From Candidatus Omnitrophota bacterium (GTDB lineage: Bacteria; Omnitrophota; Gorgyraeia; Gygaellales; Profunditerraquicolaceae), in the NCBI GenBank assembly GCA_026416665.1, contig JAOAET010000046.1:1-61472 (forward strand): a stretch of DNA of 61,472 bases, given 5' to 3'. The notes beneath the pieces are model-generated. The model worked only from the letters and a program-made list of their open reading frames with translations. It ran no database searches and was not told the DNA's origin. Positions 1 through 8,198 of the stretch are shown here, piece after piece (positions within the stretch are counted from its first letter, which is position 1; each line of letters begins with the position of its first letter). Both the position numbers and the translations under genes were made by a program.

Positions 1-1209
1 CGTAAAGTAAACGGAAGTATTGAAGGATTAAACGAAGAAGAAGTAGTAATGCGTTTACAGGCAATGGATTTATTAGTAATAGAAGTACATTCAGAATCTG
101 CTCAATCCTTGGATAAAGGTCCTTCAGAGATTGGTTTTAAGTCAGTAAAGAGTAAACGTAGACACTACGGAGTTACAAGCAATGATCTTGTACTTTTCTG
201 TAGGCAATTGGCAACTCTGCTTGGGGCAGGAGTCACTATTTTAAAGAGTCTAGAGACAATTTCGCAGCAGGTCTCCAGCCAAAAACTTTATAAAGTAATT
301 GGGAACTTAAAAAAGTACATGGAGGGCGGTTTAAGTTTTCATGAGGCATTAGCTAAAGAACCCTCTGTTTTTTCTGAGCTTTGGGTTAATTTGGTGGAAA
401 GTGGTGAGGTTTCAGGGAATTTGGCAGTTGTACTTGAACGTTTAGCTAGTTATCTTGAACGTAATGCAGAGTTTAGACGTAAAATAATATCAAGTCTAAT
501 TTATCCTGCAATTCTGCTTGGTGCGTCAATATTTGCACTTTTATTTTTAACCATAAAGATTGTACCAACTTTTGCAGAAGTTTTTAAGAGTTTTAATATT
601 CAATTACCCGTTCCAACTTTAATATTAATTTCAGTTAGTAATTTTATAAGAAAGGCATTTATTTTTATCATAATAGGTTTAGTAGCTTTTTATTATTTTA
701 TAATCTCATATATTAAAACAAAAGAAGGAAGAAGAGCCTTTGAAAATTTTCTATTTAAGCTTCCTTTATTTGGTGAATTCTTTAGGGCAATAATTATTGA
801 ACGTTTTTCCTCGGAGATGGCTACTCTTGTTGAAAGTGGAGTGCCTATTCTTTATTCTTTAGAAATCTGTGAATCTAGTGTTGGTTCAATAGTTGTTGGT
901 GAAATAATCCGTGAAATTAAAGAAGACGTGCGGGCAGGAAGACCCTTGAGTCAACCGTTAGACAGAAGCGGTTTTTTTGAGCCTATGGTAATACAGATGG
1001 TTCATGTTGGTGAAGAGATTGGTGAGTTATCTCAGATGTTTAAAAGGATTAACACATTTTACCAAAACTATGTAGAAACATTTCTGGCGAGATTTATGTC
1101 GTTATTTGAACCTTTTATTTTGATTTTTATGGGTGTGGTAATTGGTCTAATGGTTATAGGAATGTTTCTGCCTATCTTTCAGATCTCTAAAATTGGTTCT
1201 GGTGGTTAA
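1..1209 (+). CDS. pilC: Type IV pilus inner-membrane platform protein PilC (5'-truncated by window edge)
   Basis: The reading frame is open from base 1, so the start codon lies to the left of the window and the ATG at 49 is internal. The first visible residues (RKVNGSIEGLNEEEV) match the N-terminal region of PilC/GspF proteins. Two T2SSF domains follow, about residues 70-190 and 275-395 of the visible 402, each with strongly hydrophobic helices, and the protein ends in a final membrane helix. PilC is the inner-membrane platform that couples the pilus motor ATPases to pilin assembly. Four prepilin genes follow, consistent with a pilus or pseudopilus operon. The family call is firm; type IV pilus versus type II secretion cannot be settled from this gene alone. 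Confidence 0.93.
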   Translation, partial: RKVNGSIEGLNEEEVVMRLQAMDLLVIEVHSESAQSLDKGPSEIGFKSVKSKRRHYGVTSNDLVLFCRQLATLLGAGVTILKSLETISQQVSSQKLYKVIGNLKKYMEGGLSFHEALAKEPSVFSELWVNLVESGEVSGNLAVVLERLASYLERNAEFRRKIISSLIYPAILLGASIFALLFLTIKIVPTFAEVFKSFNIQLPVPTLILISVSNFIRKAFIFIIIGLVAFYYFIISYIKTKEGRRAFENFLFKLPLFGEFFRAIIIERFSSEMATLVESGVPILYSLEICESSVGSIVVGEIIREIKEDVRAGRPLSQPLDRSGFFEPMVIQMVHVGEEIGELSQMFKRINTFYQNYVETFLARFMSLFEPFILIFMGVVIGLMVIGMFLPIFQISKIGSGG

Positions 1210-1213
1210 TTTG

Positions 1214-1243
1214 TTGACAATTTGTTAAATTTTATAATAAAAT
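1214..1243 (+). promoter_or_regulatory. Sigma70-type promoter upstream of the prepilin cluster
   Basis: TTGACA at 1214-1219 and TAAAAT at 1238-1243 are separated by 18 bases, directly after the pilC stop codon. It would drive the prepilin genes separately from pilC, which makes sense because pilin is needed in excess over the platform protein. A GGAGG at about 1252-1256 has no start codon within normal distance. The transcript would have a leader of roughly 90 bases before the first pilin. Confidence 0.6.
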
Positions 1244-1339
1244 TTAAGAAAGGAGGTTAAAACAAAGAATATAAGAAAAGACTAAAAATGAATACATTAG
1301 CAAAAAGAAAAAGATTGAATATACGAAAGGAGGGCACCA

Positions 1340-1765
1340 ATGAAAAAAGGGTTTACGTTGTTGGAAATTCTAATAGTCGTTATCATAATAGCTATATTAG
1401 CGACTTTAGGATTAAACCAGTATATGCTTACAGTAGAACGTTCGCGTGGTGCAGAGGTAAAACAGATTTTTGGACAGTGGCGTCAGATTTGTGCAGCAAA
1501 ATTTATGGAATTGGGTAACACTGATGCATGTGATGATAACAATCTTTCTATTGGAACAACGAATGATACTATTCCAAGTGCATGCCGTGCCACACATCAT
1601 TTTAATTATAGCGCTACTCGTCCTAATAACAATACAGTCACATTTACCGCTACTCGTTGCACTTCCGGTGGAAAAAGTAATTGGCGAAGTGCCAACACAG
1701 TTACTTTAACGGTTAATTATCAGCAAGGTGGAACAGAGAGCTGGACAAACACTTTTGGTTACTAA
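1340..1765 (+). CDS. Type IV prepilin-like protein, probably the major pilin
   Basis: The protein starts MKKG then FTLLEILIVV, a classic short prepilin leader with Gly at -1, Phe at +1 and Glu at +5, followed by a hydrophobic helix of about 20 residues. The remaining 115 or so residues form a globular domain with three cysteines. A strong Shine-Dalgarno (AAAGGAGG, 1325-1333) precedes the ATG. It is the first gene after the promoter at 1214 and has the most canonical leader, so it is the best candidate for the major subunit. It contains four N-x-S/T sequons (N-L-S, N-D-T, N-Y-S, N-N-T), notable beside an STT3 gene. Its stop overlaps the next start (TAATG). Confidence 0.88.
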   Translation: MKKGFTLLEILIVVIIIAILATLGLNQYMLTVERSRGAEVKQIFGQWRQICAAKFMELGNTDACDDNNLSIGTTNDTIPSACRATHHFNYSATRPNNNTVTFTATRCTSGGKSNWRSANTVTLTVNYQQGGTESWTNTFGY

Positions 1766-2178
1766 TGTTTTCTCTAAATAAAAAGCGGACAATATTATTT
1801 GGTAAAGAAAGAGGTTTAAATCTTCTAGAGTTACTTATTGTAGTAGTAATTATTGGTATTCTTGCTACGCTGGCTATACCCAATTATGCAAGGCAAAGGG
1901 AGGAAGCTGTAGAAAAAGAGGCAGAGGCAAATTTAAAGCTAATTCAGGCAGCAGAGAGAATTTTTCGCCTGGAGAGAGGAAGTTTTACTAATTGTACTAA
2001 TTCTGCAGATTGTAATAGAGTCTTACGTTTGTCTCTGCCTACTTCTAATTGGGGTTATAACGTTATTTCAGCAGACCAAAATAATTTTTGGGCAAGGGCA
2101 CAGCGCACAAATAACGCTAATAAGATTTTTTGTATTAATGCCGCCCAAGAACAAATCCAGAAAAGTAACTGCCCGTAA
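1765..2178 (+). CDS. Type IV prepilin-like protein
   Basis: A 17-residue basic leader ends in Gly, followed by LNLLELLIVVVIIGILATLAIPNY, so Leu replaces the usual Phe at +1 but Glu is kept at +5. This is a PilA/PilE-type pilin N-terminus with an IPNY motif after the helix. The C-terminal domain has four cysteines, which suggests disulphide loops. The ATG overlaps the stop of the preceding pilin gene. It is either a second major-type pilin or a minor pilin of the same filament. The longer leader could instead start at an internal codon, but no better start is visible. Confidence 0.85.
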   Translation: MFSLNKKRTILFGKERGLNLLELLIVVVIIGILATLAIPNYARQREEAVEKEAEANLKLIQAAERIFRLERGSFTNCTNSADCNRVLRLSLPTSNWGYNVISADQNNFWARAQRTNNANKIFCINAAQEQIQKSNCP

Positions 2179-2215
2179 AATTGAAAAGTAAAAGTTTTAC
2201 AGAGAAACTTTAAAG

Positions 2216-2617
2216 ATGGTTAAAGTTGTCTTGAAAGAAAAAGCAATTAGTCTGCTTGAGATATTAATAGCGATGATGATTCTTGCTTTTGTTCTGGCAG
2301 GATTAGTTAATATTTTTGTTGTCTCAAAAAGATATCTTAGCCACAGTCGTTATCGTGTGGCTGCTACACAACTGGGAAAGCTTTTTTTAGAACCCTTGCA
2401 AAACGAAGTGCGTGCGGATAATTGGGATACATCGGCCAATCTTCTTTTTCAAGGTGGTTCCAATCCCATAAGCGGAGCAAATCTTAATTCTGCACTTTTT
2501 AGCCCCCGAACAATTGACGGCATTACCTATTCGGCTAATTACACTATAACTAATTCTTCGGATCCTCAGCAGCTCTTACGCAAGGTAGTTGTAAATATTA
2601 CTTGGAATGAACCGTAA
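2216..2617 (+). CDS. Minor prepilin, PilV/GspI-like
   Basis: The leader MVKVVLKEKA is followed by ISLLEILIAMMILAF, so Ala rather than Gly sits at -1 of the predicted prepilin peptidase site; Glu at +5 is kept. Overall shape (short, hydrophobic helix, small beta-rich domain) and position between a pilin and a PilW-like gene fit a PilV/GspI minor pilin that primes filament assembly. Three N-x-S/T sequons are present (N-Y-T, N-S-S, N-I-T). Its end overlaps the next gene by 11 bases, implying translational coupling. Confidence 0.75.
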   Translation: MVKVVLKEKAISLLEILIAMMILAFVLAGLVNIFVVSKRYLSHSRYRVAATQLGKLFLEPLQNEVRADNWDTSANLLFQGGSNPISGANLNSALFSPRTIDGITYSANYTITNSSDPQQLLRKVVVNITWNEP

Positions 2618-3179
2618 TAAAATTAAATCTGTTACACTTATCGAGCTTATTATTGCGTTAACAATTTTTACGATGGTGATACTGGGTTTTTTAAGTATAG
2701 ACGTATTTAGCCGGTATCAGCTACTTTCTTCTGATAGACGGGCAAAATTACAGAATGAGGCAGCTTTTATTTTAGACCATATGACAAAAACTTTAAGTAC
2801 AGTGATAGGAAGTGTAGTAGAAGAGCCGGTTAATCTTACGCAAGTTTCTGGAACAACACAACAAGTTATTGGGTTTATAGACAATGGCTCAGGTATACGT
2901 TCAACAAATGCAAATGTAAGTTATTGCTATAATACCACAAGCTGTCAAGCAGGAACGTATATTTTATCATTTCAACGACCTGCAGGAACAGGAGCAGTTG
3001 AAACTCTATCTACCCATGTTAATTTCTTTAGCGCAAATTTAGTTAACCGTAACCAACTTAATGTTAATATTTCTCTTTGTTGGGATCCAGATAACCAGCC
3101 ACATCCTTGCGGAACAATGGATAATCCCGCCATCTCTATGAACACAACTATTAGGTTTCCCGGAGTTTCCATTAATTAA
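2607..3179 (+). CDS. Minor prepilin, PilW/GspJ-like
   Basis: The leader MNRNKIKS is followed by VTLIELIIALTIFTMVILGF, so the predicted -1 residue is Ser, a non-canonical choice for prepilin peptidase. The 190-residue length and position at the end of the cluster suit a PilW/GspJ-type minor pilin. Six N-x-S/T sequons occur in the globular part (N-L-T, N-G-S, N-V-S, N-T-T, N-I-S, N-T-T), the highest density in the cluster. Four cysteines are present. No canonical terminator follows; only a weak AAATAG-CTATTT hairpin with a T-run lies at about 3191-3207. Confidence 0.75.
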   Translation: MNRNKIKSVTLIELIIALTIFTMVILGFLSIDVFSRYQLLSSDRRAKLQNEAAFILDHMTKTLSTVIGSVVEEPVNLTQVSGTTQQVIGFIDNGSGIRSTNANVSYCYNTTSCQAGTYILSFQRPAGTGAVETLSTHVNFFSANLVNRNQLNVNISLCWDPDNQPHPCGTMDNPAISMNTTIRFPGVSIN

Positions 3180-3305
3180 CTACACAATTTAAATAGGTCT
3201 ATTTTTTCAGGATAGGTTCCTAAAAGCGCAAATTTACTTTAATATATAGCTAAGATATTTTTTGTACAAACCTTATTTACTAATCTCTGTTTTTATCAAA
3301 ATTCA

Positions 3306-3333
3306 TTGCATTAAATTAACTCAATGGTATAAT
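3306..3333 (+). promoter_or_regulatory. Sigma70-type promoter for the STT3 gene
   Basis: TTGCAT at 3306-3311 and a perfect TATAAT at 3328-3333 are spaced by 16 bases in the 209-base gap between the prepilin cluster and the STT3 gene. The rest of this gap is AT-rich and I see no other gene in it. Confidence 0.6.
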
Positions 3334-3388
3334 TAAAACATCTGTTTTTTCAAATAATTAAAGCGGGTAAAAAATACAAGGCAGAAAG

Positions 3389-5905
3389 ATGAAAAATAAA
3401 ATTACTAGCGTAATTATTCTTCTTACAATTATTGCCATTAATCTTTTTTATCGCCTTTATCCAGTTGACTTTCCTCAATTTAAGGAAGAGGCTCGCCTCA
3501 GGGTAAAACAAGATATCTATCGCCAGATAATTACTCAAATCAATCAAGATTATCCACAGGCGCCGTCTTATGTTAAGGCAAAAATTTTCAAAAAAGAGAT
3601 TAAAAAATATTACAAAGACAACAGCTTAAAAATAAAGCAACAAATACATACCTTATATGAAAAACTTAAAGATCGTTTTCAAGATAAAACAGGTCAAACG
3701 TATTTAATGGAGTTAGACTGTTGGCATTGGGCAAGGTATGTTGAGAATATTGAACTTCATGGCTATCCTGGAGATATTATTAAAGGTGGACAGCAGATTG
3801 ATATCTTTATGAATTATCCGGATGGTTTCTCAATATACTGGGAAAGGTTTTTTTACTATTTATGTTGGTTCCTTTACAAAATATACTCCTTTATTTTTCC
3901 TGTTTTTTTATATACTTTTCTGTTTTATTTACCACTTGGGTTTGTAGTTATTTTATTAAGCTTACTTTTCTTTTTCTGTAAACGTTTAGACAGAACTACC
4001 AACATTACTGGAATATTTACTTGTTTAGTTGTAGGTCTTGCCCCCATATTTATTCCGCGTTCCTGTGCGGGCTGGTTTGACCGAGATGTATTAAGTCTTA
4101 TTTTTCCTCTTATTATAAGTTGGCTTTATTTAGAGGCTTATCAAAAAAGAAATATTTTAGAGACAGTATCCTGGGTGATTTTTAGCGCAGCTTTCTTAGG
4201 TTTATTTTGCGCTACTTGGGTGGGGTGGTCTTTTATCCTGTTTATTATTTTAACCTATGAATTTGTAATTGTTGCAAATCTTATCTCTGAGTCTATGCAA
4301 TACAAAAATTCTAATAAAAAAGAAATCAACAGACATCTTTCGGTTATGGCAATATTTTTATTAAGCTCTGTTTTTTGGATATATCTATTTTGTGGATTAG
4401 CTCCTTTTAAAACGCTTGTAGAGCAAGTCAAAGAAGCAGTTGTTTTAAATAAACCTCTCACTAGTCAGATATGGCCAAATGTTTTCTCTACTGTAGGTGA
4501 ATTAAAAAAAGAGGATTATTTAGGAATTGCTAGGTCAGTAGGGGGGGTGTTTCTATTTATTTTGGGATTAATTAGTATGCTTGTTGTTTTCTTGAGATTA
4601 AAAAAGTACGATAATTTCAGTCAGCAATGCGCAATATTTTTGGTAGTCTGGTTTATGGTAATGTTTTTCTTTAGTTCAAGAGGAGTGCGTTTTACGATGT
4701 TTCTTACTATACCCTTAGGGATATTTATTGGATGGGGATGTTTAGTGGCGTATCGCTTTATAAGTAATCTGGCGTATAGAAAGTTGGCGATTTCTATTTT
4801 GTTGATTTTTTATATCTTGGTTGTTTTAAATATGCTAGATAAAGCAGATAATGTTGCGCGGGGGGCAATTCCTCTTATGGATGATAATTGGTATTCTATA
4901 CTTACCAGAATAAGAGATTTTACACCTAGAAGTTCAGTAATTAATTCCTGGTGGGACTATGGTGATTGGTTTAAAGTAGTGGCTAAACGAGCAGTTATTT
5001 TTGATGGCCAGACGCAAAACAGTCCGCGCGCCTTTTGGATGGCACGTGTATTTTTAACTGATTCAGAAGATGAGGCAGTGGCAATCCTTCGGATGCTAAA
5101 TAACGGCGGAATGCGTGCATATGATATTTTAGAATGTAACTTAAAAGACCCTTTTGAAGCAGTGATAACTTTGGGAAAGGTATTGCGAATGAGTAAAGAG
5201 CAAGGGAGCGAACTTCTTAATAATATTTTGCCTAAGGAAGCAGCAGAAGAAGTTACGCAGTTATTGTATATGCCACCTAAAGAAAAGGCTTATTTTATCG
5301 TTGACTACTCCATGATTGGTAAAATTACTGCAATATCTTTTCTAGGCAATTGGGATTTTATAAAGCTGTATATTGCCACAACTGGTAAAAAATTTAGTTC
5401 TCAGCAAGTTATCGATAAACTGGTTAATTGGGGTATTAAAGAAGAACAGGCAAAGCGTCTATATGAAGAAATACGCATTATTCCTCCTAGCCAGCTTGAG
5501 CAATGGCTTTCAGAACGTTATATTTTCCCTGAAATAGTCAGTCAAAAAAAGAGTACAGAAGAGGATATTGTCTTGTTTAATAACGGATTTATTTATAATC
5601 CTCAGAGGAAGACACTTTATCTCTATTCAGAAAGAGATAGATTCTACCACATTCCGATAAGTTTATTCTTAGAAGAAAAAGATTCCTTAATTGAATACCT
5701 TTACAATAATTCTACATTGGGATATTCAGCTTTTATTCAAGAAAAAAATCAGGAGCATAAATTAATTTTATTAAGTCAGCCTTTAGCCCGAAGTATGTTT
5801 GTGCAACTTTATTTTAGGGAAGGAAAAGGCCTGAAACACTTTAAGCCTTTTATCTTTCAGCAGGATGAGTCAGGATTGATCGGAGTTTATGAGGTCTTAT
5901 GGTAA
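3389..5905 (+). CDS. STT3/PglB-type oligosaccharyltransferase
   Basis: This 838-residue protein has a single N-terminal membrane segment, a long multi-spanning region (about 160-500) and a soluble C-terminal domain, the layout of the GT66 family that transfers a lipid-linked glycan to Asn in N-x-S/T. Signature residues are visible: Asp at about 110 in the first external loop (ELDCWHW), GWFDRDV with Asp231/Asp233, a TIXE-type TVGE with Glu371, WWDYGDW at 521-527 for acceptor binding, and near 639 a DYSMIGKI segment resembling the DK/MI motif. It has an unusually long basic, lysine-rich insert at about 25-105. Glycosyltransferase genes follow and pilins precede. The family call is strong; the glycan and targets are unknown. 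Confidence 0.9.
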   Translation: MKNKITSVIILLTIIAINLFYRLYPVDFPQFKEEARLRVKQDIYRQIITQINQDYPQAPSYVKAKIFKKEIKKYYKDNSLKIKQQIHTLYEKLKDRFQDKTGQTYLMELDCWHWARYVENIELHGYPGDIIKGGQQIDIFMNYPDGFSIYWERFFYYLCWFLYKIYSFIFPVFLYTFLFYLPLGFVVILLSLLFFFCKRLDRTTNITGIFTCLVVGLAPIFIPRSCAGWFDRDVLSLIFPLIISWLYLEAYQKRNILETVSWVIFSAAFLGLFCATWVGWSFILFIILTYEFVIVANLISESMQYKNSNKKEINRHLSVMAIFLLSSVFWIYLFCGLAPFKTLVEQVKEAVVLNKPLTSQIWPNVFSTVGELKKEDYLGIARSVGGVFLFILGLISMLVVFLRLKKYDNFSQQCAIFLVVWFMVMFFFSSRGVRFTMFLTIPLGIFIGWGCLVAYRFISNLAYRKLAISILLIFYILVVLNMLDKADNVARGAIPLMDDNWYSILTRIRDFTPRSSVINSWWDYGDWFKVVAKRAVIFDGQTQNSPRAFWMARVFLTDSEDEAVAILRMLNNGGMRAYDILECNLKDPFEAVITLGKVLRMSKEQGSELLNNILPKEAAEEVTQLLYMPPKEKAYFIVDYSMIGKITAISFLGNWDFIKLYIATTGKKFSSQQVIDKLVNWGIKEEQAKRLYEEIRIIPPSQLEQWLSERYIFPEIVSQKKSTEEDIVLFNNGFIYNPQRKTLYLYSERDRFYHIPISLFLEEKDSLIEYLYNNSTLGYSAFIQEKNQEHKLILLSQPLARSMFVQLYFREGKGLKHFKPFIFQQDESGLIGVYEVLW

Positions 5906-5949
5906 GAATATGATAAGTAGTACTGATGTAGAGGAAGTAAAGTAAAGCG

Positions 5950-6852
5950 ATGAACATAGCTATTCTTATTCCCTGTTATAATGAGGAAAAGACTATTGCC
6001 AAGGTAATTGAAGATTTCCGTACACAGTTGCCACAGGCAACCATCTATGTTTTTGATAATAATTCTTCTGACCGATCTGCAGAGATAGCTAGAAAAAACG
6101 GTGTACAGGTTATTTCAGTGCGAAAGCAAGGAAAGGGCTTTGTGGTTCGCAAGATGTTTGAGCAAATTGATTCAGATATTTATGTTATTGTAGATGCAGA
6201 CGATACCTACTTTGCTAAAGATGTACACAAACTTATTGAGCCGATTTTGAAAGATGAAGCAGATATGGTCATTGGTAGCAGAAGGTTTGTCTCGGATTCA
6301 GCAATGAAGAAGATAAACAAGATAGGTAATATTTTATTTTCACGTTTATTGAAGTTAGTATTTGCTCAGCCTTTAGGCGATGTTCTTTCGGGTTATCGAG
6401 CAGTGAGTAAAGAATGGGTATTAAATGTTCCTTTAGTAAGTTACGAGTTCCAAGTGGAGATGGAGATGACTTTTCAGTCTCTTTATCGTAATATGCGTAT
6501 TATAGAAGTAGAAGTAGACTACAAAGAACGACCACAGGGAAGTTTTTCCAAACTTCATCCTTTTCGTGACGGAGCATTAATTCTGGGGACCTTTATGGCA
6601 CTTATTCGGGATCTTATGCCTCTTTATACCTTTAGTTTTTTTGCATTTGTTTTGGTTGCTTTCACATTAGGTTATGGATTACATATCTATTACCTGCCCA
6701 GAGAGGCAACCCTTTTTGATAATGTTATTATTATTTCCGGTTTAATCATCTCTTTTCTACTTTTATTAATTGGTATTGTCTTGCATACTATTAATCGCCG
6801 TTTCTTTGAATTGATTGTTCTTATTCAAAGAAATAATAAACATAAGAAATAA
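5950..6852 (+). CDS. GT2 family polyprenyl-phosphate glycosyltransferase (DPM1/GtrB-like)
   Basis: The N-terminus (IPCYNEEKTI) and the DxD motif (Asp82-Ala-Asp84) identify a GT-A fold GT2 enzyme. The region after 160 (SGYRAVSKEW, then a Phe/Glu-rich segment) resembles dolichol-/polyprenyl-phosphate mannose or glucose synthases. Two C-terminal membrane helices at about 215-240 and 250-280 anchor it to the membrane. Such enzymes load a sugar onto undecaprenyl phosphate for later transfer outside the cytoplasm. Its place between the STT3 gene and a GT4 gene fits a role in building or modifying the lipid-linked glycan. Confidence 0.85.
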   Translation: MNIAILIPCYNEEKTIAKVIEDFRTQLPQATIYVFDNNSSDRSAEIARKNGVQVISVRKQGKGFVVRKMFEQIDSDIYVIVDADDTYFAKDVHKLIEPILKDEADMVIGSRRFVSDSAMKKINKIGNILFSRLLKLVFAQPLGDVLSGYRAVSKEWVLNVPLVSYEFQVEMEMTFQSLYRNMRIIEVEVDYKERPQGSFSKLHPFRDGALILGTFMALIRDLMPLYTFSFFAFVLVAFTLGYGLHIYYLPREATLFDNVIIISGLIISFLLLLIGIVLHTINRRFFELIVLIQRNNKHKK

Positions 6853-6854
6853 GG

Positions 6855-8006
6855 ATGAAGATTGCTTATGTCTATGATGGTATATATCCTTATTTGCCGG
6901 GAGGAGCTGAAAAGAGATTCTGGGAATTAGCCCGGCGGATGGTAAAAAGAGGTCACGAAGTTCATTTATTTGGAGGTGATATTGGTTTAGGTTATAACAC
7001 AATAGAAAAAGAAGGTGTATTTATCCATCCCCTTAGAGCTCCACTACCGCGTTATAATAGAAAGGGAAAAAGAAGTTTAAGCCAAGTTTTTCAGTTTAGC
7101 TTCTGTATTCTATTCTCACTTTGGAAGTATCGGTTTGATATTATTGACACCAATGCCTTTCCGTATCTGTCTTTTTTCCCGTTGAAATTCTATTCTTTTT
7201 TTACTAAAACACCACTAGTATCAACCTGGCAAGAATTGTGGAAGAAATATTGGTTTTCTTATGCGGGTTTTTTTATTGGTTTGTTCGGTATGTTTTGTGA
7301 AAGAATGGTATTATGTCTTTCTCAGAATATAGTAGTTCACTCCCATTCGGTATGGCAACAATTAAAACCTTATTGTTCTAAAAAAAAGCTGGTTCTTATA
7401 CCTAATGGAATAGATATAGATTATATTGAAGAAGTTAAGCCAGCCGGTAGTTTTTATGATATCATTTTTGTAGGTCGACTAATAAAAGAGAAAAATATAG
7501 ATATTCTGTTAAAAGCATTTGCTTTGGTAGTAAAACAACGGTCGGAAAGTAGCTGTTTAATAGTAGGGGCTGGACCTGAACAGAGTGCCTTAGAGCAATT
7601 AGCAGAGGAACTAGAAATAAAAGACAGAGTTAATTTAAGGCATTTTAGTGATTATAAAGATGTCATTGCCGCAATGAAAGCAGCTAAGGTTTTTGTGTTT
7701 TTGTCTATCCGAGAAGGGTTTGGTATTGCGGTTATTGAGGCAATGGCAGCAGGTCTACCAGTAATTGCAGTACATGCTCCACTTAATGCCTCAGCAGAGC
7801 TTATTGATGATTCAAAAAATGGTTTTCTTGTCTGTTTAGAGCCAGAACAGATAGCCCAAAAGATATTAGAATTATTGGAAGATGAAGAAAAAAGAAAAAG
7901 GTTTGGCCTTTGGGCAAAGGAAAAAGTAAAAAAATTTGATTTCTCAGTTATAGTTGAACAGACAGAGCAGTTGTATAAACAGGTAAGTTTACATAAAAGA
8001 AATTAG
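6855..8006 (+). CDS. GT4 family glycosyltransferase
   Basis: It is a GT-B fold retaining glycosyltransferase of the usual length (383 residues). The N-terminal domain begins with an acceptor-side Gly-rich motif (PGGAEKRFWEL). The C-terminal donor domain starts with FVGRLIKEKNIDILLKA at about 206 and has the E-x7-E signature in REGFGIAVIEAMAAGLPVIA at about 285-305. It starts 2 bases after the GT2 stop, so it is co-translated with it. Probable role: adding a nucleotide-activated sugar to a lipid-linked or surface glycan. The sugar cannot be told from sequence. Confidence 0.88.
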   Translation: MKIAYVYDGIYPYLPGGAEKRFWELARRMVKRGHEVHLFGGDIGLGYNTIEKEGVFIHPLRAPLPRYNRKGKRSLSQVFQFSFCILFSLWKYRFDIIDTNAFPYLSFFPLKFYSFFTKTPLVSTWQELWKKYWFSYAGFFIGLFGMFCERMVLCLSQNIVVHSHSVWQQLKPYCSKKKLVLIPNGIDIDYIEEVKPAGSFYDIIFVGRLIKEKNIDILLKAFALVVKQRSESSCLIVGAGPEQSALEQLAEELEIKDRVNLRHFSDYKDVIAAMKAAKVFVFLSIREGFGIAVIEAMAAGLPVIAVHAPLNASAELIDDSKNGFLVCLEPEQIAQKILELLEDEEKRKRFGLWAKEKVKKFDFSVIVEQTEQLYKQVSLHKRN

Positions 8007-8030
8007 ATTTTACTTTTTAGGGTTATCATT

Positions 8031-8058
8031 TTGAGTTTAAAATAATTTAAGTTATAAT
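8031..8058 (+). promoter_or_regulatory. Promoter of tRNA-Ala
   Basis: TTGAGT at 8031-8036 and a perfect TATAAT at 8053-8058 with a 16-base spacer end 11 bases before the tRNA. This suggests that the tRNA has its own transcription start despite lying inside a glycan gene run. Confidence 0.5.
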
Positions 8059-8069
8059 AAAAACTTTGT

Positions 8070-8145
8070 GGGGCTGTAGCTCAGTTGGGAGAGCGCTTGA
8101 ATCGCACTCAAGAGGTCAGGGGTTCAACTCCCCTCAGCTCCACCA
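8070..8145 (+). tRNA. tRNA-Ala, anticodon CGC, with encoded CCA
   Basis: A 76-base cloverleaf: acceptor GGGGCTG/CAGCTCC with one G-U pair, D-arm GCTC/GAGC, anticodon stem CTTGA/TCAAG with loop ATCGCAC giving anticodon CGC, T-arm AGGGG/CCCCT with TTCAACT loop, discriminator A and an encoded CCA end at 8143-8145. It reads the alanine codon GCG. The other two tRNAs in the window do not encode CCA. Confidence 0.95.
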
Positions 8146-8198
8146 ATTTTTAATTATTTAAAATAAACTTTAGGAACAAGCTGTTGACATAGATATTT

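Noticed and set aside
1288-1518. A 76-codon ORF overlapping the first pilin gene
   Set aside because: It is out of frame with the clear prepilin ORF and has no family pattern; its early part is only a Lys/Arg-rich leader-like stretch.
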